A stretch of 56,557 nt of DNA from Methylomonas koyamae. Its GTDB lineage: Bacteria > Pseudomonadota > Gammaproteobacteria > Methylococcales > Methylomonadaceae. The notes below the pieces were generated by a model, which worked only from the letters and a program-made list of their open reading frames with translations, ran no database searches and was not told the DNA's origin. The stretch is from assembly GCF_001644025.1 (NCBI RefSeq), contig NZ_LUUK01000205.1, positions 1 through 56,557 on the forward strand. The letters run 5' to 3'. The number at the start of each line of letters is the position of its first letter. Within the stretch, counting starts at the first letter, position 1. The position numbers and the translations under genes are program-made. Of the stretch, positions 1 to 8,630 are shown piece by piece.

Positions 1-111
1 AGCGGAGTCGAAGGGAACGTCTCCCATCCAAACGCCGAATCGATACAATGCCTCCCACGCCAAACCAACCGGCATCGACTTGGATTTTTGACCAGCCAAA
101 GGAAAACTCGA

Positions 112-690
112 ATGACTCGCTCGATCGCGAAACCGGCCAATCCGCAGGGGAAGGGGAGCGTCGCCGTGCTGGACAGCTTGCAGCAGGCCCGGAACCAATT
201 GGTCGCCCCGGCCAAAAGCCTGCGGCAAATCAGCAGCGACTTGTTTACCTCGTTGTTCGTGTTAAACAGCCACATTCGTTTCAAACCGACCGCCAAGCAA
301 ACCTATTGGCTGTATCTGAAAGACGGCGAATATCGGCTGTCGTTGATCGCGCCGGTGCAGTGGTCGCCGGATCGGTCCGGCCGCTTCATTGGCGCCTGCG
401 AGCTGCAAGCCGATTTGACCTGGACCCTGGAACTGTCCGCCGATTGCGCCAACGACCGGGCCTTCCTGCAAACAATAGCCGAACGCCGCCGGCAACTGGA
501 ACAGGCACTGCAACAGGCCGAAAAAATCGGAGACGCTTTGCCGGTCTACGTCGAAACCCTGCCGTATTACGCCAGAGTGCTGGCCTCGGCGTTGGCGTAT
601 TCGTTGAAGCAATCGATGCAAAAATCCGGCATATTGGGTTTGAGCTTTCGGCAAGCCGAAAAGCAACGGCGGCTGACTCAAACCGAATAG
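112..690 (+). CDS. DUF2452 domain protein
   Basis: About 192 residues. I recognise the DUF2452 family from the block GPAKSLRQISSDLF-like near the N-terminus, the RFKP..TYWLY segment and the LPVYVETLPYYARVLASALAYS region. The family is soluble and has no established biochemical role. The ATG at 112 is preferred over a TTG at 88 because AAAGGAAAA lies just upstream of it. No signal peptide or membrane segment is seen. It is the only convincing gene in the first 1.7 kb and has no operon partner in the window. Family assignment is fairly sure; function is unknown. Confidence 0.8.
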   Translation: MTRSIAKPANPQGKGSVAVLDSLQQARNQLVAPAKSLRQISSDLFTSLFVLNSHIRFKPTAKQTYWLYLKDGEYRLSLIAPVQWSPDRSGRFIGACELQADLTWTLELSADCANDRAFLQTIAERRRQLEQALQQAEKIGDALPVYVETLPYYARVLASALAYSLKQSMQKSGILGLSFRQAEKQRRLTQTE

Positions 691-808
691 CGCAGCCTTG
701 CCGCGCCAATCACGTGGGTCTTGCCGGAAATTTAAAATCGGTCAGGCATAAGCCCAACAACATACCGGTAAACAGACGACGGGATAAAAAAACGGGGGAC
801 GTTGCCGT

Positions 809-1312
809 TTGAACAGTCGCGCGGCCGTGTTTGAACCGCAACGATCTCATCGCGACAGCCAACGCCGTCGTTTGCATGTGCAAGCTTCTTATCCGAACCG
901 TCGGCGTTGCCATTTAAACATCCACGTTTCTCCGCCGAACAGGCAGACTTGCCTGTTGAACACGCAGTCTTCTGCGATGCACATGCAACGTCGATGGTTT
1001 AACACGCAAGCTTTCATGTTCACCACGCAAGCGTCGCCGATCAAGAGGCGCGGGCCGCTGTTCATCGGACACGCGCCGCTGTTCGACGGAAACGGCCGAC
1101 TGTCCATCGGCGACATCTCGGTGTTCGCATAAAATCGCCGCGTGTTCATCGGCGGGCGCCCGGTGATTATTCGCGGAACGCGGGTGTTAAACACTGGCCG
1201 CCCGGTGTTCGAATCAGACGCTTGCCTGTTAACCAAGCATCGCTCGCTGTTCGCGTTGGAATGCCGGCTGTTTAGCGGCGATGTTTGCGTGTCCGGCATG
1301 AAGCAACGCCCC
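809..1312 (+). repeat. Degenerate 21-bp array, 24 units
   Basis: The stretch divides into 24 consecutive units of exactly 21 bp with no insertion or deletion. Units share a loose core such as CTGTTNAACACGCAAGC, and many contain TGTT followed by AACA or ATCGG. Because 21 is a multiple of three, open frames in both directions show seven-residue periodicity: LNTQxxx-like on the plus strand, xxNTRxx-like on the minus strand. The plus frame is broken by a stop at 1130-1132, so a plus-strand protein is unlikely. A minus-strand frame of about 19 heptads (889-1299) is open, but it has no clear start signal or known fold. The first eight units match the array at 11537-11704 unit by unit. Confidence 0.75.
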
Positions 1313-1741
1313 TGTGATGGAGAAGCGCGAAGTGTTAGCCGAGCCTATTGGCGATTGGCTAGCGGTTACCGCACGCTAGCCGGAAGGCTTGGATATTTTG
1401 GGGTTCGCCCCCTGTTACTGCCTTTGCAAACTTCGCGGTCGATCGGTTACGGTTCGGCTAGGTTTTGCCGGATTGCTTGTGGACCGTATTGGCGCCGAGA
1501 AGGGGCAATGATGCAGGCTCAATGAGTAAATCGAACCTAACGATCATGAAGGCTTGGCAATCGCCCCGGTAAATCAAAGGCTTCTGTAGGAGCGACGCAT
1601 AGTCGCGATGCATGACTATGCGTCGCTCCCACAATGACTTTCAGAGTAAAGCGACGTTCATCCCAAATTTGCAAATGGCAAATACACGCTAGTAAGCAGT
1701 CAGTGCGTTTTAGCGATATGCAACCACGAAAGCGCTATCGA
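1313..1741. other. Intergenic stretch
   Basis: No convincing gene. It contains a hairpin repeat (described separately) and ordinary-looking spacer. An open frame crossing 1142-1525 is a continuation of the 21-bp array and has no recognisable domain. Confidence 0.5.
1585..1633. repeat. Imperfect palindromic repeat (REP-like)
   Basis: The arms GGAGCGACGCATAGTC and GACTATGCGTCGCTCC are perfect inverted copies around an 8-10 base loop, flanked by TGTAGG and CCCACA. The opening TGTAGGAGCG is shared with REP-like copies near 42346 and 53305, which points to a dispersed genomic family. It could fold in RNA as a terminator-like hairpin, but no T-run follows. Confidence 0.6.
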
Positions 1742-2146
1742 TCATACGACAATGACCTTTATTTCCTGAATAGCAGCCAGCTTCTTATCACCGGTCAAAA
1801 ACTGGTCCGCTCCGGACAAGAGGGCACAAGCCAGTTGGATCGCATCCGGGGTGCGTAAGGTTCCCGCATGGTTGGCGCGTAGTTCGGTGGCGATGTCGAT
1901 GACCGTGGTATCGAGTTCGACGATTTCCAAACCCGGCAATCGAAAAAATCGGTCGTAGCAGTCCAATAATTCCGCGTTCCTGGTTTTCAACGGCAGCACC
2001 CGGCATTCCAGAAAGGAAAGCCGCGATACCGCCAATTGCGCGTTCGCTTTCCGAGCATCATCCACCAGGACGCGGGTTTTTCGGCCTTGTTCCTGGTGCG
2101 ACTCGATCAAATAAATGACGGCGCAAGCGTCCAGGAACAGTTTCAC
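1742..2146 (-). CDS. PIN-domain ribonuclease toxin (VapC-like)
   Basis: About 134 residues with the acidic residues expected of a PIN domain: LFLDACAVIYLIE at the N-terminus, a mid-protein FLEC, TPDAIQLA and GADQFLTGD near the C-terminus. VapC toxins are RNases held inactive by a VapB antitoxin. The GTG at 2146 overlaps the stop of the upstream gene (GTGA), implying translational coupling; a second GTG lies at 2158. It forms a two-gene module with the preceding small gene, downstream of the large STAND ATPase. The RNA target is unknown. Confidence 0.85.
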   Translation of the reverse strand: MKLFLDACAVIYLIESHQEQGRKTRVLVDDARKANAQLAVSRLSFLECRVLPLKTRNAELLDCYDRFFRLPGLEIVELDTTVIDIATELRANHAGTLRTPDAIQLACALLSGADQFLTGDKKLAAIQEIKVIVV

Positions 2147-2373
2147 GGTTGATCCCACTCGTCGCGCATGGTTTGAAATTCTGCGTCGATTTCTGCATCG
2201 CTACGTTGTCCGATAGGCAGACTTTGCAGGAAAGCGGCCAAGGCTTCGTCGGCTGCGGGTTCCGGTGTCGAGTCGGGCTTCGATTCCAGAAATTCGACGA
2301 AATGTAAGACCTCCAAGGCTTTGGCAGGCGGCAGGGTCTTGACGTGTTGGTAGATGGTGTCGGCGATGGTCAT
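2143..2373 (-). CDS. Small antitoxin-like protein (VapB/DUF2281 type)
   Basis: A 76-residue acidic protein. Its N-terminal helix TIADTIYQHVKTLPPAKALEV and the LHFVEFLE segment resemble DUF2281-like antitoxins, and the acidic tail fits a toxin-binding region. It lies immediately before the PIN gene and overlaps it by four bases. GGAG lies about 11 bases before the ATG. Likely role (inferred from order and size): antitoxin and autoregulator of the pair. It follows the STAND gene on the same strand by about 60 bp, so read-through from that unit is possible. Confidence 0.75.
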   Translation of the reverse strand: MTIADTIYQHVKTLPPAKALEVLHFVEFLESKPDSTPEPAADEALAAFLQSLPIGQRSDAEIDAEFQTMRDEWDQP

Positions 2374-2434
2374 TTAAGTTGTTCTCCAGAAATTTTAATT
2401 TAAAAATGTCCAAAAACTTGCAAAGTCCAATGTT

Positions 2435-5400
2435 TCAAGGTTCTTCAATATCAATTTTTTGCTTTACGCAAACGATTTCATTTTGCTTGTTCAATGAATA
2501 AACGAATGAATGAACTCTGCGCCCAACGAAATCATCGTGATGCTCGCCATATGCGCCTTTTTCTCCAGCAATAATCCAGACCGGAGCCAAGTTTTCTTTA
2601 TCCAGTAAATCTAAAAATGCCATTCTATCGATCAGTGCTGCGCTTGGCCCTTCTTCATGCACCGAGGGATCTTTGAACAAAATTTGGCCTTTCGCGTCTG
2701 CGAATGACAATGTGCGTCCGTCAATTAGTCTTAAACCAAGTTTTTGTATTAGCCACGGCGCCGGCAAATAAGTATTGATCGTCCCTTCAATCGAGCAATC
2801 GTAACCTCCACGTTCCGCAGTGTACTCGGCGAATGTAGTTAACACTTTATGCCGAAAGCCATAGTCACGATCAACCGTTGACCAGTCATCGTCTATTTCG
2901 TACGACGGATGCCAAGGGTATTCGCCTATAAATGAGCCATAAAATTCGCCGACTTTCGGAAATGCATCAGGATCAATCAAGTTATGTGTGGAAATTGCAT
3001 CAATGAATTGGTTTTTATACCGATTTCTAACAACCACACACCAGCATCTGCACCATGAGTCGATACGCGCATCCAAATCATAGGAAGTGCTGTACTGCTT
3101 AAAACTTTTCATAACCAACCAGCGCTGACCTGTGTCCGGATCGATTACATCCAGCAACGATGCACTATTCAATTGGTCGGATTCGTTTTGTAACCAGAGT
3201 TTTTGCTCCTGCTTCTTCAGTAAGCGCAACTTTAGCGTTTGTGGTGACCACCAAGCATGGGGATGATTTTCCCAATTGTCGTCTTTGGTTTTACTAATAA
3301 GTAATGAAGGATCGATATTTCGTTTGTATATTTGCCAAGGACCTTCATATCGGTTAGCGCCATCGCTATAACCGGAGTAATAAATCAGATTATCGGCCAT
3401 ACGAGACAACAATTCATACAAAGCTAACCATTGGTATTTTTTTCCAATCCGTTCCATTTGTTTATGGCGTCTGCCTCGGCCGGAGCCAATTCTTCTATCG
3501 AATTCTCCAAATAAATCAGTTGACCATCCGTAATCGTGAGCCCTTTTGGTTACCCATAGCTGAGCTAAAATATCGTCAAAATGCTCAGGTAGATTATTCG
3601 AATATCGATTCAGAATTTGTCTTATTCTTTGTCGGCATCCAGGCCAGTATTTGTATTTATATTTGTCATCGAGTAAGTTAATAAATTTTGTTTCAAGCTC
3701 TTCGAATCTGGCTTCGTTTTGCTTCTTAATTTCTAACTCCTTATAGTCATAAGCAATAATTTTGATCTTGATTTCAGTGCTGGACGCCTTTTTTTGTGAT
3801 TCTTGACCTACCGAATTTGGCTCCGGTCTATTGCAGTCGATACAGAATTGTAGAATTTCATTAAATGCCGAAAGTTGGTCGGAATTTGCATGATCGGCAA
3901 ACATTGAATAGAAGACTTCAAAGTTTTCGTATGGTGTTAACGCCTTATCGACGCCAAGCGGTGTTGTTGTCCAATGATGAACTGAAGGTTTGATAATATA
4001 TTTGGCAAAATCGCCAAGCCACTCGCTGCTTGCCGACCTAACAATATCATCTTTGTATTTGTCGCCATATATCTCTAAATTATTTTCGGCTACAAATTCA
4101 ATCGGCCAATCACTTTGATAGGGCGGCCGTACTTTTTCAATTTTAATTTCTTCAGGCAATAAGTCACAATGCAATGTGTATTCGATAATACCCCTGGCGT
4201 AGTCGCGCAGTAGCAAATGGGCTGGCGGCTTACCATCGGCAAAAATCCATTGGTAAACAAAAAGAGCAAGTTCGGCAAGATTTTTCTGGGTTTGTGCTTG
4301 TAATGCAGCGCCATAGCAGGCGGCCAATAATCGCTCTAAAATGTAAAGGTCATCGACCTGCTTGAAGCGTTCCAACAAGCTAAGTGCCAACGGCAAACGT
4401 GGCGCCAGTAAAGCGGACAATCCCTTGGTAGCCCGATCTCGAACAGCGCGATACGATGTCGAAAATAACCATGTCAACATAATTGCCGCCAGTTCGGCAC
4501 GCAGCGGATCTATTTCCTCAAAACCCGATTCCACTGTCCAGGAAAGCAATATATCAAGTGGTGAACCATCCTCTAGTTCGAGATTAGCGATAGCAATAGT
4601 CCATTTCGCATCGCGCTCAAGCATCGTCAGATGAGCTAATTTTTCATGCAGATAATTGGCATTGAAGCGGTTGTTGGGCTCCGTACCAACTGCGATAAGC
4701 GTTTCCAGCCAGTGATTCGGATAATTTTGCGATAAACCAATCACTAATTCACGGGTTCTATCGGTAAAAAAATTCTGACGGCGCAATAATAAACTTTTAA
4801 AAAATGCTTCATTAATTGTCCATTTGTATGATCCGTTCGCTGATGGAAATATATCGAGCAATTCGTAATCCGTAGATTCTGGCAGCAAAACCGCTAAAGC
4901 GTGGATAATGTCGGCAACCCTATTTATATCTTTACGGGAAAGAAAAGTATGTAGCGGAGTCCCTGTTTCCAAGGGTTGAACGCTATTTTTCGAAGAAATA
5001 TGCTCATTTAACAAATGCCCAGCAATTTGAAAATCGCTGAAACGCTCGAACGTAAAACGTGCTTGTTCTTCTAACTGATTATTTTCGATATAAACAGGCT
5101 CAATCGTTAAAATTCCCTCGTGTTCAAATTGGCTCAACAAGCTGCGATCTTGTTGGCCCTTAGAAGCATATATCGAATCAAAACAAGCGATAGTCGTTTC
5201 AATTGAAAGGTAGGAAGATTGATTGGATGTTAGTTTTTCAGTAAATGCCTTTAACGCACGCACAATAATATTCTGCCGTTTATCCAGCCCCATCCGCAAT
5301 TCAATTTGGTTGGCTAATGATTTAAGATAAAAATCGAAATATTCCGTTAAACCTTGTATTCCTCGTGGAAAACAATCGAGCCCTTGTCGTTCCAAACTGT

Positions 5401-6967
5401 CGCACAAGGTTTTAAGGAAAAGCGGGTTGTTAAATTCTGGCAATAAGTGCGGAACACTAGGCCTGATAATTTTGCGTTTGGCCAGATAAGTTCTGGCTGC
5501 GTATCCGCCTCCATCGGCAAAACCGTTGTGTTCTATCTGCTTCAAGCTATCGCACAGAAGAGAATCGGCTGGCAAAATAAAGGGCAGGTAAGTTGTGCGG
5601 CATGAAACGATAAGGGCAAGATGAGGGTAGCGTTTAACTTCTTCGATTAACGGTGCCAGGTATTGAGGCCAAATTTCGGTACCGAAACGTTCGTTTAATG
5701 CGTCGATTATCAGCAATGCTCTCACGCCTGCGGCTTGGCCCGCCGCATCCAACGCTCCAAGAAAAGTTGAAAATGGAATATGCCTTAAATCCAAGTGCTC
5801 AAGAATTTGCGTACGTGGGTCTTGTTGGAAGAACTGACTATTAATCAAAAAAATAGTCGGGTAACCTTTTTTGATCGCATCATTGGCAATATCAGCCAAC
5901 AGATGAGATTTGCCTGTTCCTGCTTCGCCGTAAAGAAGCACAGCCTGTTCATTTGCCAGTATCCAAGTATCTGAGTTTAGTTTTTCGTCTATTTCATCAA
6001 GCGTTTGTCCGAACCCATGAAGTTCGTTTAATGCGGCCCGGATATTATCTTTTTTAGATTTATCTTTTTCTTCTGAGTCGAGGTGCCAGAAATGGGCCTG
6101 CCATTGATTCGCAGCAGTTTGAACTTGTTGAATTTGGCTGCGCCAATCCGCGATGGGATAAGGCTTTGTTATGGGAAAACTTTGCTTGAGCGCGTCGATT
6201 AAGTTGTTGCTGTAATTTAATAGAACCTTTAAATCGGTTTCCGAGACATTGGCCTGCTGAAAGTCATATTTTAGGCTATTGAGTTGTTTTCTTAGTGGCG
6301 TAATTAATTCCTCTCGCTGATCCTCAAGCCAAGGTGATCGACTAATGCCTAAAAACACCTGCCGTATTGGTAACGATATATGAAATTGAGGTGTATATCG
6401 GGAATCTAAAGAAATACAGGCAGCGTTGATGTGTCGAGAAAACCAAACAGGCGTAAAGCGAAGTTCATCAAAGAAAAAACTTATCCTCCCGGCGTAATAC
6501 GGATCGTTGCGATGCAAGCGTTCTCGAATATCGGTGGCTTGCCAAAGTATAATTTCAATATTGCGCTCTTCGCTTAATTCTGAGAGACGAGTTGTTTTCC
6601 AATCTATCCAGCGTTGCCCCTCTGTTTTATTCTTTCCGGTTCTCCCGTCTTTAAGATCTATTGGCAAACAGACGATATAGCGGGTCAGTTTTGGATGCTT
6701 TTCGATGGCTTGTTTCAAAGACTCGGTAAGCTGAGATATCTGGCCGGAATCAAATTTATCGAAGAATTTTGCTTGCCAACCTGTTTCGGTTCCGTCAGCG
6801 TGACGTATGTAGCATTCAACTCCGGCATCTGATCCAATACCTTTGCGGAGAAACTCATCTTCTATTGCTCTTGGTTCAAGAGATGCAAGCTGACAACATA
6901 ATTCTTCGAAAGCAAAGTGTTGGCTACCGTTCAATGCTCGAATTTTTAGTAATTCGGTGTTATTCAT
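2435..6967 (-). CDS. PD-(D/E)XK nuclease / STAND ATPase, Avs-like
   Basis: 1510 residues. The N-terminal 70 residues contain FEEL, then GIGSDAGVE and GWQAKFF; D47 and Q65-x-K67 fit a PD-(D/E)XK nuclease core. A linker with RYTPQFHISLPI (about 190-201) leads to a P-loop GEAGTGKS (347-354) and Walker B ALLIIDALNE (417-426). The remaining roughly 1000 residues are helical-looking and would be the sensor. This order (nuclease, STAND NTPase, long C-terminal sensor) is that of Avs anti-phage proteins, which sense phage proteins and then cut DNA. Base composition is visibly AT-richer than the flanks, suggesting transfer. Its start overlaps the stop of the upstream small gene (ATGA). The exact Avs type and whether it defends are not decidable here. 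Confidence 0.75.
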   Translation of the reverse strand: MNNTELLKIRALNGSQHFAFEELCCQLASLEPRAIEDEFLRKGIGSDAGVECYIRHADGTETGWQAKFFDKFDSGQISQLTESLKQAIEKHPKLTRYIVCLPIDLKDGRTGKNKTEGQRWIDWKTTRLSELSEERNIEIILWQATDIRERLHRNDPYYAGRISFFFDELRFTPVWFSRHINAACISLDSRYTPQFHISLPIRQVFLGISRSPWLEDQREELITPLRKQLNSLKYDFQQANVSETDLKVLLNYSNNLIDALKQSFPITKPYPIADWRSQIQQVQTAANQWQAHFWHLDSEEKDKSKKDNIRAALNELHGFGQTLDEIDEKLNSDTWILANEQAVLLYGEAGTGKSHLLADIANDAIKKGYPTIFLINSQFFQQDPRTQILEHLDLRHIPFSTFLGALDAAGQAAGVRALLIIDALNERFGTEIWPQYLAPLIEEVKRYPHLALIVSCRTTYLPFILPADSLLCDSLKQIEHNGFADGGGYAARTYLAKRKIIRPSVPHLLPEFNNPLFLKTLCDSLERQGLDCFPRGIQGLTEYFDFYLKSLANQIELRMGLDKRQNIIVRALKAFTEKLTSNQSSYLSIETTIACFDSIYASKGQQDRSLLSQFEHEGILTIEPVYIENNQLEEQARFTFERFSDFQIAGHLLNEHISSKNSVQPLETGTPLHTFLSRKDINRVADIIHALAVLLPESTDYELLDIFPSANGSYKWTINEAFFKSLLLRRQNFFTDRTRELVIGLSQNYPNHWLETLIAVGTEPNNRFNANYLHEKLAHLTMLERDAKWTIAIANLELEDGSPLDILLSWTVESGFEEIDPLRAELAAIMLTWLFSTSYRAVRDRATKGLSALLAPRLPLALSLLERFKQVDDLYILERLLAACYGAALQAQTQKNLAELALFVYQWIFADGKPPAHLLLRDYARGIIEYTLHCDLLPEEIKIEKVRPPYQSDWPIEFVAENNLEIYGDKYKDDIVRSASSEWLGDFAKYIIKPSVHHWTTTPLGVDKALTPYENFEVFYSMFADHANSDQLSAFNEILQFCIDCNRPEPNSVGQESQKKASSTEIKIKIIAYDYKELEIKKQNEARFEELETKFINLLDDKYKYKYWPGCRQRIRQILNRYSNNLPEHFDDILAQLWVTKRAHDYGWSTDLFGEFDRRIGSGRGRRHKQMERIGKKYQWLALYELLSRMADNLIYYSGYSDGANRYEGPWQIYKRNIDPSLLISKTKDDNWENHPHAWWSPQTLKLRLLKKQEQKLWLQNESDQLNSASLLDVIDPDTGQRWLVMKSFKQYSTSYDLDARIDSWCRCWCVVVRNRYKNQFIDAISTHNLIDPDAFPKVGEFYGSFIGEYPWHPSYEIDDDWSTVDRDYGFRHKVLTTFAEYTAERGGYDCSIEGTINTYLPAPWLIQKLGLRLIDGRTLSFADAKGQILFKDPSVHEEGPSAALIDRMAFLDLLDKENLAPVWIIAGEKGAYGEHHDDFVGRRVHSFVYSLNKQNEIVCVKQKIDIEEP

Positions 6968-7188
6968 TCTTGGTTGGCTATGTCATACCAGTTTTGATCA
7001 GCGATTCTAAGTAAGGCTGCCAAATCCAGGCGATCCAATGCTTGTGCCGGCAGAGATACGGCAAAGCTTCTTTGTTGGTAGGTTAATTTGTCCAGTGCCA
7101 GTGAAGTCCACCAGTCTGAATCCAGTGCTTGTAAAGATGAAGCTAATAGTTTGACCAGTTGCTGATTAAGCAGACTAAGGATTTCCAT
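6964..7188 (-). CDS. Short HEPN (Swt1-type) N-terminal fragment
   Basis: A 74-residue protein ending LDLAALLRIADQNWYDIANQE. This matches, from memory, the first half of the Swt1-type HEPN domain (LDALDLAALLRVLDxNWYEI), which normally continues to an RNxWAH catalytic motif. That motif is absent, so the peptide is either a truncated HEPN or a stand-alone accessory module. Its stop overlaps the ATG of the nuclease-STAND gene by four bases, so the two are almost certainly translated together. A weak GGAA lies before the ATG. Family call moderate; role unknown. Confidence 0.55.
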   Translation of the reverse strand: MEILSLLNQQLVKLLASSLQALDSDWWTSLALDKLTYQQRSFAVSLPAQALDRLDLAALLRIADQNWYDIANQE

Positions 7189-8012
7189 ATTCGATTTTCC
7201 AATTCCGGCGGGCTGACGGCCGGTTAGTTAAAGAGCTCAGTGTTTTAGCTAATTTTCCGAACAATGTCACGTTGCAATCGGAGAATGCTAGCAAAAGCCA
7301 TGGTTTACCGATCGGTTGGGTCACGAACCATTTTATTTCTCAGTCGTTTGATTGCATATCCAAGTCCGAGTCTGACAGGGGGCTTGCCACAAACAAATTC
7401 AATCCGAGCGAATGTCAGGTAGATATCTGATTTAAGCCTACCGGATTCGAAAGATCGGGGGCTGCAAATAGCCGTTTGGTCCGCCAAAAAGGCAAAACTC
7501 GCTCAGCCAATCCTCGACAAGCCGCTGGCAGCGCTGACAGTGGGCCATAGGATCGAAACTACGGAGCGGTTGATAGCTGCCGAGGCAGGAGGAACAGCGG
7601 GGCGCGGTCTGTTTGAGTTCTATTGATTGGGGGGCTTGGTGTTTTCTGTTCCCTTCGGCTCCGCTCAGGGAACGGCGGCTGTAGACAGGCAACGGCAGCT
7701 CTAAACAGGGAGAGGTGGCTTCACTTAGGGAACGCGCAAGTTGCTTAGGGGAACAAATAACCCGCTTGAGAAATGAACGGAACCATTCATGGCGCTAAAG
7801 GCTACTCGAGGGGGCGAAGGATTTCGTTCGCGAATCGAACGATTCCGATTAGCGAGTGACGGGCATGTTCCCGGAGCGGACTTAAAGGGAAGCTGCCGGT
7901 TATTGAAACACTGACGGTTCGGCTCCATCGCATCCCGAAATCGCTTCGCGCGGTTCGGGATGCTTTGGCCGGAAAGCGCGGTCCGCCGGCTTTATTGGGG
8001 GCTTGCGTTCGC
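7189..8012. other. 824-bp intergenic region
   Basis: No confident gene. A minus-strand frame at 7438-7692 encodes CSSC and CQRC, 19 residues apart, like a zinc ribbon. It starts only at a TTG, and its first residues come from a common repeat (CCTTCGGCTCCGCTCAGG near 7652), so it may be a broken remnant. A short 21-bp periodic stretch lies at about 7673-7756. The promoter of the HEPN/STAND unit should lie near 7190-7300 but I see no clear boxes. Confidence 0.4.
7673..7756. repeat. Short 21-bp periodic stretch
   Basis: At least three units of 21 bp (7673-7693, 7694-7714, 7715-7735) followed by a partial fourth. They share a GGC(T/A)..C(T)..ACAGGGAA-like core. The period equals that of the arrays at 809 and 11537, though the sequence match is weaker, so kinship is tentative. 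Confidence 0.4.
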
Positions 8013-8588
8013 TTATTTTCGTTGGCGCTTGAGCGTCATAAAGCCCGCCATCGCGCTGAACATCAACCACGCCGAAGCGGGTAGCGGTACGTTGGAAATT
8101 CCGCTGACGTTAATCAGCGCGCTGCTGAAATCCGGGGTGATGACATTGCCGGCCGAGCCGAAGGGGTCTTGATTGTTCACCGACAGATTAATCGCGCTCG
8201 AGCCGCTACCGACCGCTACAAAGGTGAAAGTGGCGATGTCGAACGAGCCGCTGCTCAAATTGGCGCCGAATTGGCTGAAATCGGTAAACTCGATCTTCCC
8301 GGCGTTGTTGTCGATCGTGCCGGGTTGATTGATGAAGCTCCACAACGTGGCATTCACCACCACCGAATCGGCTTGCAGGATGGCGCTGTCGAAGCTCAGA
8401 TCCACCGAACCGCCGTCCAGTCCGCCGCTAAAGGCTTCGCCTTTCAACACCAAGCTGAAGGTATCCCCCAGATTGACATCCAGGCTGCTTGGATCGAAGA
8501 ACACGTGGTTGGCTAACGCGGCCTGGCCTTCGCCGAAACAGAGCGCGCCCAGCAGGGTGAATGCGGCGGGCAAGGTTTTTATTTTCAT
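8013..8588 (-). CDS. Exported cohesin-like protein with VPLPA anchor
   Basis: About 191 residues: signal peptide (KIKTLPAAFTLLGALCFGEGQA), a beta-rich body, and a C-terminal VPLPASAWLMFSAMAGFMTLKRQRK tail (VPLPA motif, hydrophobic helix, basic end) of the PEP-CTERM/VPLPA sorting class. The body (FFDPSSLDVNLGDTFSLVLKGEAF..., LSFDSAILQ..., IATFTFVA) reads like a cohesin or related carbohydrate-binding fold: short strands opening with a V-x-L-G-D-x-F segment. The ATG at 8588 has GGAG upstream. The next gene upstream on the same strand, 42 bp away, is a cytochrome with a dockerin-like tail, so this protein is a plausible cell-surface receptor for it. The cohesin call rests on pattern memory. Confidence 0.65.
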   Translation of the reverse strand: MKIKTLPAAFTLLGALCFGEGQAALANHVFFDPSSLDVNLGDTFSLVLKGEAFSGGLDGGSVDLSFDSAILQADSVVVNATLWSFINQPGTIDNNAGKIEFTDFSQFGANLSSGSFDIATFTFVAVGSGSSAINLSVNNQDPFGSAGNVITPDFSSALINVSGISNVPLPASAWLMFSAMAGFMTLKRQRK

Positions 8589-8630
8589 GGATTTAACTCC
8601 CAATTAAAGTTGATTTTCAGCCTGGCGCGC

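Noticed and set aside
809-1525. Apparent proteins of about 107-136 residues on both strands
   Set aside because: They are read-outs of the 21-bp array; the plus frame is broken by a stop and no family, ribosome site or codon bias supports a gene.
2201-2413. Second frame over the antitoxin gene
   Set aside because: Overlaps a supported antitoxin and lacks a fitting start and partner.
7438-7692. Possible small zinc-ribbon protein (CSSC, CQRC)
   Set aside because: Starts only with TTG inside a dispersed repeat; no ribosome site; could be a remnant.
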